Shown: positions 53,041 through 60,619 of the stretch, piece by piece | How the letters are laid out: each line of letters starts with the position of its first letter | How positions within the stretch are numbered: the first letter of the stretch is position 1 | Source of the DNA: Bacterioplanoides pacificum | GTDB taxonomy: Bacteria; Pseudomonadota; Gammaproteobacteria; Pseudomonadales; Oceanobacteraceae | Assembly (NCBI RefSeq): GCF_042648445.1 | Contig: NZ_JBHRYB010000025.1 | Location: 62,001 to 126,000, forward strand | Direction of reading: 5' to 3' | Length of the DNA: 64,000 nt | The notes under the pieces: model-generated | What the model was told of the DNA's origin: nothing | The model's input: the letters and a program-made list of their open reading frames with translations, nothing else | Databases searched by the model: none | Translations under genes and position numbers: made by a program

Positions 53041-53169
53041 TCGCGGACAGGGTCCGCTCCCACAGGCTAAAAGCTGTTTTCTGTAGGGGCGCGTCCTGTC
53101 CGCAAAATAAAACTATTTTTCAGCATCTTAAAATAGTGTCAGCTGTGTAGGAGCGGACCCTGTCCGCGA
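53041..53169. repeat. REP-like cluster (site 2, three units)
   Basis: Unit A TCGCGGACAGGGTCCGCTCC (53041-53065), inverted unit B CTGTAGGGGCGCGTCCTGTCCG (53081-53103) and inverted unit C TGTAGGAGCGGACCCTGTCC (53146-53169) match the elements at 39602-39660. Between B and C an ACTATTTT/AAAATAGT stem (53112-53137) could act as a terminator. The cluster separates polA from the zinc-ribbon/patatin pair. Confidence 0.88.
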
Positions 53170-53177
53170 AAAACGCA

Positions 53178-55928
53178 TCAATGCGCCTGATCCCAGTTGT
53201 CACCAATCCCGGCTTCCACTAACAATGGGACTTTGAGCTCGGCAGCATTTTGCATTTTTTGTTGCAACTCCACCGCAAAGGCTTCGGCCTGGTCTTCACG
53301 TACTTCAAGAATTAATTCATCGTGTACCTGCATTAACATCCGTGCATCAAAGCCGGAGCCCGGCAACCAGTCAGCCACCTGAATCATAGCGCGTTTAATA
53401 ATATCGGCGGCACTGCCCTGCATCGGAGCATTAATCGCAGTACGTTCTGCATGCTGACGTCGCGGTGCATTTTTGGCGCGAATATCCGGCAGGTATAAAC
53501 GGCGACCAAAAATGGTTTCGACATAGCCTTTTTCTTTGGCACTTTCGCGGGTGTTATCCATATATTCCTGCACCCCCGGATAACGCTGGAAATACAGGTT
53601 AACGTAGTCCTGTGCTTCACTGCGGCCAATACCCAGCTGTTTCGCCAGACCAAAAGCGGACATACCATAAATCAGACCAAAGTTAATGGCTTTGGCACTG
53701 CGGCGCTGATTATCCGTGACCTCCTCTTCGCTGACGGAAAATACTTCCGCGGCGGTGGCCCGGTGAACATCACGTCCTTCTTTAAAAGCTTTTAATAATC
53801 CCTCATCATCCGACAGGTGCGCCATAATACGTAATTCCACCTGGCTGTAATCCGCCGCCACCAGTTTATAACCCGGCGGCGCAATAAATGCCTGACGAAT
53901 ACGACGCCCTTCTTCACTGCGGATCGGAATATTCTGTAAGTTAGGATCAGTTGACGATAACCGCCCGGTCGCCGCCACTGCCTGATGATAAGAAGTATGT
54001 ACCCGACCAGATGTTTTATTCACCATCAGTGGCAGTTTGTCGGTATAGGTACTTTTTAGTTTCGACAGCCCGCGATGCTCAATAATAATCCGTGGCAGCT
54101 CAAACTCTTCGGCCAGTTCAACCAGTACCTCCTCGGCCGTTGATGGCGCACCTTTGGGGGTTTTCTTGCGTACCGGCAACTCCAGTTTTTCGAACAGGAT
54201 AGTGCCCAGCTGCTTGGGTGATCCCAGGTTAAACACTTCACCCGCAACATCATGGGCCTGCTGTTCCAGCTGTTGCAGTTTCTGTTCAATTTCGCCACTT
54301 TGCTGATGCAATAAATCCGCATCAATTAATGCACCAAACTCTTCCATGGCGCATAACACCGGCATAGCTGCCATTTCAATATCGCGAAATACCGCGGTTA
54401 ATGAATCAAACTTCTGCAGTTTTTTCCATAACACCTGGTGCAACCGCAGGGTGATATCGGCATCCTCCGCCGCGTACGGTGCTGCCACCTCCAGCTCAAC
54501 CTGATTAAAGGTTTTTTGCTTCGCACCTTTGCCGGCAACTTCTTCAAAACTGATGCATTTATGGCCCAGGTATTTCAGTGCCAGGCTATCCATATCATGA
54601 CGCGTTGCAACCGAATTCAGCACATAGGATTCCAGCTGAGTATCAAACGCTACCCCTCTGAGCTGAATGCCGTGATTGGCCAGTACGTGCATATCGTATT
54701 TCATATGCTGGCCAACTTTTTTCTGCTGCTCATCTTCCAGCAAAGGTTTTAATAACGCCAGGCAGGCATCACGCTCCAGCTGCGCTGGCGCACCGTCATA
54801 GTCATGCGCTAACGGCAGGTACGCGGCTTTACCGGCCTCCACCGCAAAAGAAACACCAACAATGCTTGCGTCTTTATAATTCAGTGACGTCGTTTCGGTA
54901 TCAAAGGCGAATAACTCGGCGGCTTTTAATTTTTCCAGCCAGCTTTCTAATTGCGCCTGTTCCAGAATAACCTCATAGTCACCTTGCAGTTTTTCCGGTA
55001 ACTCGTCATCGTCTTCAGCCACAACGGCGGCAGCGCTGCTGGCTGAGGAGGCGGACCCGGAACCGGATAGTTCGGCAATCCAGGCTTTAAACTCCAGCTG
55101 CTTAAAATATTCCAGTAATTGTGCCTGATCGGCAGGTTGAGACTGGATATCAATAATATGCTGCTGCAACTCAACATCACATTTAATGGTTGCCAGCTGC
55201 TTGGATAAAAATGCCTGTTCTTTATGTTCTTCCAGGCGCGGCGCTAAGGTTTTGGCGCCCCGGAAACTGAGGGTTTTAACCTGATCCAGGTTGTCATAAA
55301 TGGTTTCCAGATTCCCCAGCCCGGCTAGCAAACCCACGGCAGTTTTTTCACCGACTTTAGGTACACCGGGAATGTTATCGACCTTGTCTCCCATCAAAGC
55401 CAGATAATCGATAATTAACTGCGGGCCAATACCAAATTTTTCGGTAACACCATCCACATCCATAAAGGTATCGGTCATGGTATTAATCAGCGACACATGT
55501 TCGTTTACCAGCTGCGCCATATCTTTGTCGCCGGTGGAAATAATCACATCGCGTTGATGTTCAGTCGCCTGAGCCGCCAGCGTGCCAATCACATCATCTG
55601 CTTCCACACCTTCGATGATCAGCAGCGGCAATCCCATGGCGCGGATAATATTATGAATCGGTTCAATCTGTTCACGCAGCTCTTCCGGCATCGGTGGCCG
55701 GTGTGCTTTGTAATCGGCGTACATATCGTTGCGGAAGGTTTTGCCTTTGGCATCAAACACCACCACCAGCTGTGACTGCGGGTAATCTTTTTGCAGTCGT
55801 TTAATCATGCTGATCACACCTTTAATGGCGTTGGTATGCAACCCTTGGGAATTGGTCAGCAAAGGAATGGCGTGAAAGGCTCGGAACAGGTAAGAAGAAC
55901 CATCAACAAGAATAACGGGCTGAGACAT
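53178..55928 (-). CDS. polA: DNA polymerase I
   Basis: Repair and Okazaki-fragment processing polymerase of 916 residues (E. coli 928). It has a 5'-3' exonuclease domain (1-290, starting SQPVILVDGSSYLFRAFHAI), a 3'-5' proofreading domain with intact DTETTSLNY and a polymerase domain with the O-helix RRSAKAINFGLIYGMSAFG and the C-motif QVHDELILEV. The ATG at 55928 fits the family N-terminus; a longer in-frame reading would add 26 residues. The AAGGA site is unusually far (about 13 nt). The DUF2782 and thrB genes diverge on the other side. Confidence 0.98.
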   Translation of the reverse strand: MSQPVILVDGSSYLFRAFHAIPLLTNSQGLHTNAIKGVISMIKRLQKDYPQSQLVVVFDAKGKTFRNDMYADYKAHRPPMPEELREQIEPIHNIIRAMGLPLLIIEGVEADDVIGTLAAQATEHQRDVIISTGDKDMAQLVNEHVSLINTMTDTFMDVDGVTEKFGIGPQLIIDYLALMGDKVDNIPGVPKVGEKTAVGLLAGLGNLETIYDNLDQVKTLSFRGAKTLAPRLEEHKEQAFLSKQLATIKCDVELQQHIIDIQSQPADQAQLLEYFKQLEFKAWIAELSGSGSASSASSAAAVVAEDDDELPEKLQGDYEVILEQAQLESWLEKLKAAELFAFDTETTSLNYKDASIVGVSFAVEAGKAAYLPLAHDYDGAPAQLERDACLALLKPLLEDEQQKKVGQHMKYDMHVLANHGIQLRGVAFDTQLESYVLNSVATRHDMDSLALKYLGHKCISFEEVAGKGAKQKTFNQVELEVAAPYAAEDADITLRLHQVLWKKLQKFDSLTAVFRDIEMAAMPVLCAMEEFGALIDADLLHQQSGEIEQKLQQLEQQAHDVAGEVFNLGSPKQLGTILFEKLELPVRKKTPKGAPSTAEEVLVELAEEFELPRIIIEHRGLSKLKSTYTDKLPLMVNKTSGRVHTSYHQAVAATGRLSSTDPNLQNIPIRSEEGRRIRQAFIAPPGYKLVAADYSQVELRIMAHLSDDEGLLKAFKEGRDVHRATAAEVFSVSEEEVTDNQRRSAKAINFGLIYGMSAFGLAKQLGIGRSEAQDYVNLYFQRYPGVQEYMDNTRESAKEKGYVETIFGRRLYLPDIRAKNAPRRQHAERTAINAPMQGSAADIIKRAMIQVADWLPGSGFDARMLMQVHDELILEVREDQAEAFAVELQQKMQNAAELKVPLLVEAGIGDNWDQAH

Positions 55929-56029
55929 GATATTAATCAAATCCTTGGCTGAGCGTATGACTGAGGGCCGGTGACACGCACGAAAGCGGTCGTGATACAC
56001 TGGCATTAAACGAATGCGAGTAGTCTACC

Positions 56030-56314
56030 ATGACGATCAGAAAAACACTGGCTCTGGCCCTGATTTCCACCGCTGCCTTCTGCTCTCTGCCTGCGCTGGC
56101 CGCTGAACCGGCCGGCGAAACAGTGACCATCCGTAACGACGGTGATAACACCTATTACGAATTCCGCCGCAACGGCAAAATCAGTGAAATCAAAGTGGTG
56201 CCCAAAGTCGGCAAACCCTATTACCTGATTCCGACCCACGGCGAAGACGGCGACTTTATGCGCAAAGATAACCCGGAGATGCGGGTGCCGAGCTGGGTGA
56301 TATTCCGCTGGTAA
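56030..56314 (+). CDS. DUF2782 periplasmic protein
   Basis: A 94-residue exported protein. The signal peptide MTIRKTLALALISTAAFC-SLPALA is cut after ALA. The mature part shows ETVTIRNDGDNTYYEFRRN, GKISEIKVVPKVGKPYYLI and PSWVIFRW, the DUF2782 pattern, next to polA and thrB as in many pseudomonad-type genomes. Function unknown. Confidence 0.9.
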   Translation: MTIRKTLALALISTAAFCSLPALAAEPAGETVTIRNDGDNTYYEFRRNGKISEIKVVPKVGKPYYLIPTHGEDGDFMRKDNPEMRVPSWVIFRW

Positions 56315-56379
56315 TCACTCACTAACGGCGATACCCAATTGCCCCGGACAAGGGCCTGATTAACGACGAAGCGAAATTT

Positions 56380-57318
56380 ATGTCCGTTTATACCCCGCTC
56401 AGCCAGCCTCAGGTGGAAACCTTTGTGGCGGCTTTCCCGTTTGGCGAACTGCTGAATTACCGCGGCATTGAAGCCGGTGTGGAAAATACCAACTTTTTTG
56501 TCACCACCTCCCAGGGTGAGTTTGTACTGACCATCTTTGAACAACATCGCCACCCGGAAGTTCATGAGCTGGTGTTGCTGGCCCATCATCTGGGCAAAGC
56601 CGGACTGCAGGTGCCGGCACCCCTGGAAGATAATCAGGGTGAGTGGTTACACACACTGGAAGGCAAACCCGCCATTCTATGCCGGCGACTGCCGGGTGAA
56701 CACATTGAAACGCCCACCGAGGCTCACTGCTACGCCATTGGTGCCGCTCTGGCAGAATTGCATCAGGCCGCGCAGACACTGGCCCAGCAACGCCCGGACG
56801 ACCATGGCCTGGACTGGGCCGAGGCCACCCTTCAGGATCTGGGCGGGGATTTATCCAGCGTGGAAAAAACCCTGTTACAGGACGAAATTCAGTGGCAACG
56901 CGACCACCAGAATCAGTGGCAGGCGCTGCCGAGCGGCTGGATTCATGGCGATTTGTTCCATGACAACGCGCTGTTTGTTGCAGGCAACGCGGAAGTGGGT
57001 GCCATTCTTGATCTCTACCATGCCTGCAGCAGCACGCTGCTGATTGATGTCGCCATCGTTGCCAACGACTGGTGTTGCGACAAACACGGCAACTGGCTGG
57101 GCGACAAACAACAGGCACTGTTAGACGGTTACAACTCAGTACGGCCACTGACGCCGGCCGAACGGGATTGCTGGAACCAGGCATTACGTGCCGCTGCCCT
57201 GCGCTGGTGGGTTGGCCGGCTACTGATTCGCCGTAAACAACAGCGTCTCGGAGCTGGCTTAAGCAAAGACCCGGGGGAATATCAAACCAAGCTGGAGAAA
57301 CACCGGCAGCCGGTGTAA
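56380..57318 (+). CDS. thrB: Homoserine kinase (ThrB2 type)
   Basis: Phosphorylates homoserine in threonine synthesis. It has 312 residues and belongs to the aminoglycoside-phosphotransferase fold, the type in pseudomonads, not the GHMP-type of E. coli. N-terminal: YRGIEAGVENTNFFVTTSQG; the catalytic HGDLFHDNALF (Asp nucleophile region) and AILDLYHACSS (metal Asp) follow. No other thr gene nearby. The 65-bp gap to the DUF2782 gene has no terminator, so the two may be co-transcribed. Confidence 0.93.
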   Translation: MSVYTPLSQPQVETFVAAFPFGELLNYRGIEAGVENTNFFVTTSQGEFVLTIFEQHRHPEVHELVLLAHHLGKAGLQVPAPLEDNQGEWLHTLEGKPAILCRRLPGEHIETPTEAHCYAIGAALAELHQAAQTLAQQRPDDHGLDWAEATLQDLGGDLSSVEKTLLQDEIQWQRDHQNQWQALPSGWIHGDLFHDNALFVAGNAEVGAILDLYHACSSTLLIDVAIVANDWCCDKHGNWLGDKQQALLDGYNSVRPLTPAERDCWNQALRAAALRWWVGRLLIRRKQQRLGAGLSKDPGEYQTKLEKHRQPV

Positions 57319-57347
57319 TCCCGCGCCGGGTCATCCGTCAGCCACAA

Positions 57348-57382
57348 AAAAACCGCTGTGAGCCAGGCCCACAGCGGTTTTT
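57348..57382. terminator. Bidirectional terminator between thrB and cytochrome c5 gene
   Basis: AAAAACCGCTGTG/CACAGCGGTTTTT with a 9-nt loop and T-runs on both strands (T8 on plus), serving the two convergent genes. Confidence 0.92.
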
Positions 57383-57400
57383 TTTACTATCCGTCCGTTA

Positions 57401-57802
57401 TTAACGGCCAGACATAAATTTGATCGCTGCCAGGATTTCGTCGTCAGAACAATCCATGCAGTTACCTTTCGGTGGCATTGCATTAATACCGTTAATCGCG
57501 TTCGCAAGCGTCTGGTCCATACCTTTGGCTAAACGGTCATCCCACGCCGCAGCATCACCATTTTTTGGCGCACCCAGAATGCCGGCACCATGACAAGCAG
57601 TACAGGCGGTATTGTAAACGTCTTCACCAGAGCGTGGACCGGCTGCGGCTACCGGAGCACCACCACAGTCAGAACCCACACACACTTCGCCAACTGGCTT
57701 GATGCGGTCACGAATCTTATCGTTCTGTGCGTCGGTGTTAGCGAAGGATTGTGCCGCTACCAGAGCAGCTGCTGCCAGAATCAGAGCTTTCAGTTGTTTC
57801 AC
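57401..57802 (-). CDS. Cytochrome c5-like monohaem protein
   Basis: A 133-residue periplasmic electron carrier. A signal peptide ends after SFA (residues 19-21). The haem-binding motif CTACHGAG is at Cys67/Cys70/His71 and the distal Met is likely Met109 in INAMPPKGN. Cys115 and Cys118 (NCMDCSDD) form the disulfide typical of cytochrome c5. Two further cysteines (CVGSDCGG, 41 and 46) precede the haem. Cytochrome c5 genes near polA are common in pseudomonads and relatives. Confidence 0.92.
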   Translation of the reverse strand: MKQLKALILAAAALVAAQSFANTDAQNDKIRDRIKPVGEVCVGSDCGGAPVAAAGPRSGEDVYNTACTACHGAGILGAPKNGDAAAWDDRLAKGMDQTLANAINGINAMPPKGNCMDCSDDEILAAIKFMSGR

Positions 57803-58043
57803 GGAAGTGTCCTCTTATAAGCCGATGTCGACTTACCCATTTTTTTAATCACAAGGTTAAAATCGCGGGGGATTATAACGGCATTTTGTAGGGGTTTAAA
57901 ATCTGATCGCTGAGTTTTCCCCTGATCGAACTCAAGAGAGGGGAAATTTTCAGTCATTTCAGCGCCATGACTGGAGACAGAACACAGCTCTGGTTAAGCT
58001 TGGCAGGCTACACTCCGTTGACTCACCTTCAGGGAAATACCGC

Positions 58044-59156
58044 ATGAAACGCCGTCAGTTGCTGCAATATCTGCCGTTATCGGCTCTTTTTCTCAGCGTC
58101 ACCAGCCTGAGCAGTCGCGCTGAAACCGAATTTGAACGCTATCAGCGCCAGCAACAACAGGGCGTACAACAACTGCGCCAGCAGTGGCAGCGCTATCGCA
58201 AAAATTACCTGGCCGCCTACCGCAACTATCGCCGTCAGCTCAGCCGGGTGTGGAGCAAGCCTCAACTGTCGGATAAAACCCACTGGGTAGAGTACAGTAA
58301 CGATCTGAAAACCCGCCGGGTGGTCGATTTCGGCAACAATCAGGTGCAGCTATCTTTTGTCGCCAGTGATGCCGCAGCGCTGACCGATGCCCGCATTCGT
58401 GCCGAATTTGAAAAGGTCGTCGCCGCCACCATTGATCAGGCTTACCATGGCGACCCGGTGCTGAACCAGGCGACCGGCCAGCAACTCCCGGGCAGCCATC
58501 AGGCTGTCAGCCAGATCGACCCCAACGGCATTAACCAACTGCTGCAACAGGCCAAACAACAACGGCAAACAACGGCCAAAGGTGAGGTCGTTACGGTGAC
58601 CATCCCGCTCAACAGTGATGCCCTGCCACAACGGGCCCGCGGCTATCTGCCGGTGGTCAAGCAAGCAGCGCACAAATGGCAGGTGCCGGTTGCACTGGTA
58701 CTCGCCATTATGCAAACCGAATCGTCCTTTAACCCGATGGCGCGCAGTCATATCCCCGCCTTTGGTCTGATGCAGATTGTACCCGGCAGCGCCGGTCGTG
58801 ATGCCAGTAAACACGCCTATGGCAAGGAGCGTTTGTTATCCGGCAAGGAACTGTTTAACCCGGCCACGAATATCGAGCTGGGCTGCGCCTATCTGAACCT
58901 GCTCAACAGCCGCTACCTGAAAGCCATCAAAGATCCACAAAGCCGTCTGTATTGTACCATTGCCGCCTACAACACCGGCGCCGGCAACGTTGCCCGGGCG
59001 TTTTCCGGCACCACCTCAGTAAATAACGCGGCGAAAAAAATTAATCGTATGTCATCTAAACAGGTGTACGCCCACCTGCGTCAGCACCTGAAATACCAGG
59101 AAGCGCGCAATTATATTTATAAGGTGACTCAGGCGATGCCGGCGTATCAGGCCTAA
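58044..59156 (+). CDS. MltC-like lytic murein transglycosylase, non-lipoprotein
   Basis: Cleaves the MurNAc-GlcNAc bond, forming anhydro ends. It has 370 residues (E. coli MltC 359). The N-terminal DUF3393 part (about 30-190) includes VVDFGNNQVQLSFVASDAA. The SLT domain has catalytic Glu in IMQTESSFNPMARSH, FGLMQIVPGSAGRD and CTIAAYNTGAGNVARAFS. The signal MKRRQLLQYLPLSALFLSVT has a twin-Arg pair and ends near SRA-E; there is no lipobox cysteine, unlike E. coli MltC, so it is probably soluble. The followers are the ynbE cluster after 239 bp. Confidence 0.93.
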   Translation: MKRRQLLQYLPLSALFLSVTSLSSRAETEFERYQRQQQQGVQQLRQQWQRYRKNYLAAYRNYRRQLSRVWSKPQLSDKTHWVEYSNDLKTRRVVDFGNNQVQLSFVASDAAALTDARIRAEFEKVVAATIDQAYHGDPVLNQATGQQLPGSHQAVSQIDPNGINQLLQQAKQQRQTTAKGEVVTVTIPLNSDALPQRARGYLPVVKQAAHKWQVPVALVLAIMQTESSFNPMARSHIPAFGLMQIVPGSAGRDASKHAYGKERLLSGKELFNPATNIELGCAYLNLLNSRYLKAIKDPQSRLYCTIAAYNTGAGNVARAFSGTTSVNNAAKKINRMSSKQVYAHLRQHLKYQEARNYIYKVTQAMPAYQA

Positions 59157-59395
59157 CGCGGTTCCAGCTGCGGCTCACAGCCTGGGAAACGGTCAATAAC
59201 CTACTGATAACGGCCGCAGCCTGAATCTGAGCTCCGGATACAAGTAATAAATAAATCAGTAGTCGATTTATCTTAAGCTCTAACCAGTTCACAAACTATT
59301 CATCTCTGAGCCAGTAAACTCCGCCATCCTCAAGTGTAGCTTGCATTGCAGTTGTGGATAGTTAGAGTAAAGCTGTTATTGACAAGGAAATGCCT

Positions 59396-59584
59396 ATGAA
59401 AGCATTCATCAAAAGCCTGTGGCTGGTGCTACTGCTGGCGCCACTGGGCGCCTGTACTCTGAAAGTCGCGGCACCGGAAAAGCCCATCACCATTAACCTG
59501 AATGTCAAAATCGAACATGAAGTTCGGGTGAAGGTTGAGAAGGACCTGGAAAACCTGTTTGAAGCAGAAGACGACCTGTTCTGA
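59396..59584 (+). CDS. ynbE: YnbE-family lipoprotein
   Basis: A 62-residue lipoprotein. The ATG at 59396 has an AAGGA site 8 nt upstream (a nearer ATG at 59390 is too close to it). Lipobox GAC: LLLAPLGACTLKVAAPEKPI, then TINLNVKIEHEVRVKVEKDL, a beta-strand motif of the family. In E. coli YnbE acts with YdbH and YdbL in phospholipid transport to the outer membrane. Here ydbL follows but ydbH is not in the operon. The 239-bp gap before it holds AT-rich promoter-like sequence and no gene. Confidence 0.85.
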   Translation: MKAFIKSLWLVLLLAPLGACTLKVAAPEKPITINLNVKIEHEVRVKVEKDLENLFEAEDDLF

Positions 59585-59605
59585 TAACAGCATAAGGAAA
59601 CAAGC

Positions 59606-59926
59606 ATGAAACAACTGACTGTATTTTTCACCGCACTGCTGTTTTCACTCAGCAGCTGGGCACTGGATCTGGACAGTGCCAAAAGCCAGAAACTGGTGGG
59701 CGAAAAGAATAACGGCTACCTCGGCCTGATCGTCAGCAGCAATACTGAGGCCGCTGCCCTGATCAGTGATATCAACCGCAAACGCCGGGCGAAATATCAG
59801 AGCATCGCCAACAAACAAAACACTCAACTGAAAAATATCGAAACCATCGCCGGTGAAAAACTGACTGCTAAAGCCAAAGCGGCCGGTCAGGCTTATCAGG
59901 ATGCTTCGGGTAACTGGGTTCAATAA
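59606..59926 (+). CDS. ydbL: YdbL-family periplasmic protein (DUF1318)
   Basis: A 106-residue exported protein. The signal MKQLTVFFTALLFSLSSWA ends before LDLD. It then has KSQKLVGEKNNGYLGLIVS and continues SNTEAAALISDINRKRRAKY, YQSIANKQNTQLKNIE, the YdbL/DUF1318 pattern. YdbL acts as a chaperone-like partner of YnbE. It follows ynbE by 21 nt with an AAGGAA site. Confidence 0.9.
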   Translation: MKQLTVFFTALLFSLSSWALDLDSAKSQKLVGEKNNGYLGLIVSSNTEAAALISDINRKRRAKYQSIANKQNTQLKNIETIAGEKLTAKAKAAGQAYQDASGNWVQ

Positions 59927-59937
59927 GGAGAATCTGA

Positions 59938-60534
59938 ATGGATATAACAACCATCGTGGTACTGGTCGTAGTCGCTCTGGCGATTATTATGATCATTGGC
60001 ATTTACAACAAACTGGTGGCTTTAAAAAACCGTTATGAAAACGGTTTTGCCCAGATCGAAGTCCAGCTGAAGCGCCGCTACGATCTGATCCCGAACCTGG
60101 TGGAAACCGCTAAAGCCTATATGAAACACGAAAGTGAAACGCTGGAAGCCGTGGTGACGGCCCGTAACGAAGCCGCCGCCGGCCTGAAAGCCGCTGCCGA
60201 ACATCCCGGCGCGGCTGGCGCCATGCAACAACTGGCCGGTGCCGAAGGTGCTCTGGCCGGGGCGCTGGGCCGCCTGAACGTCACCATGGAAGCCTACCCG
60301 GATCTGAAAGCCAATCAGAATATGATGCAGGTATCCGAAGAGCTGAGCAGCAGCGAAAACAAGGTAGCGTTTGCCCGCCAGGCGTTTAACGATGCAGTGA
60401 CCGCTTATAACAGCTACCGCCAGTCATTCCCGCCTGTCCTGTTTGCCGGCCTGTTTGGTCATGCAACCGATGCGGAACTGCTGCAGTTTGAAGACAGTGC
60501 CCAGATTCAGAGTGCACCAAAAGTTTCTTTCTGA
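59938..60534 (+). CDS. LemA family protein
   Basis: A 198-residue membrane protein with an N-terminal anchor (about 4-24, TTIVVLVVVALAIIMIIGIY) and a long helical cytoplasmic or periplasmic part with the family motif YNKLVALKNRYENGFAQIEV, KRRYDLIPNLVETAKAYMKH and the C-terminal FNDAVTAYNSYRQSFPPVLF. The AAGGAG site is 7 nt before ATG. Situated between ydbL and an M48 protease; lemA-htpX/M48 pairs are common. Function unclear. Confidence 0.93.
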   Translation: MDITTIVVLVVVALAIIMIIGIYNKLVALKNRYENGFAQIEVQLKRRYDLIPNLVETAKAYMKHESETLEAVVTARNEAAAGLKAAAEHPGAAGAMQQLAGAEGALAGALGRLNVTMEAYPDLKANQNMMQVSEELSSSENKVAFARQAFNDAVTAYNSYRQSFPPVLFAGLFGHATDAELLQFEDSAQIQSAPKVSF

Positions 60535-60619
60535 ATCCCTCACCTGTTACGCCGCTGACAACCGGTTTGTCGGCGGTATTTTCCCCTCCCTAGACCGAAC
60601 ACATTAAGGTATCCGAACC

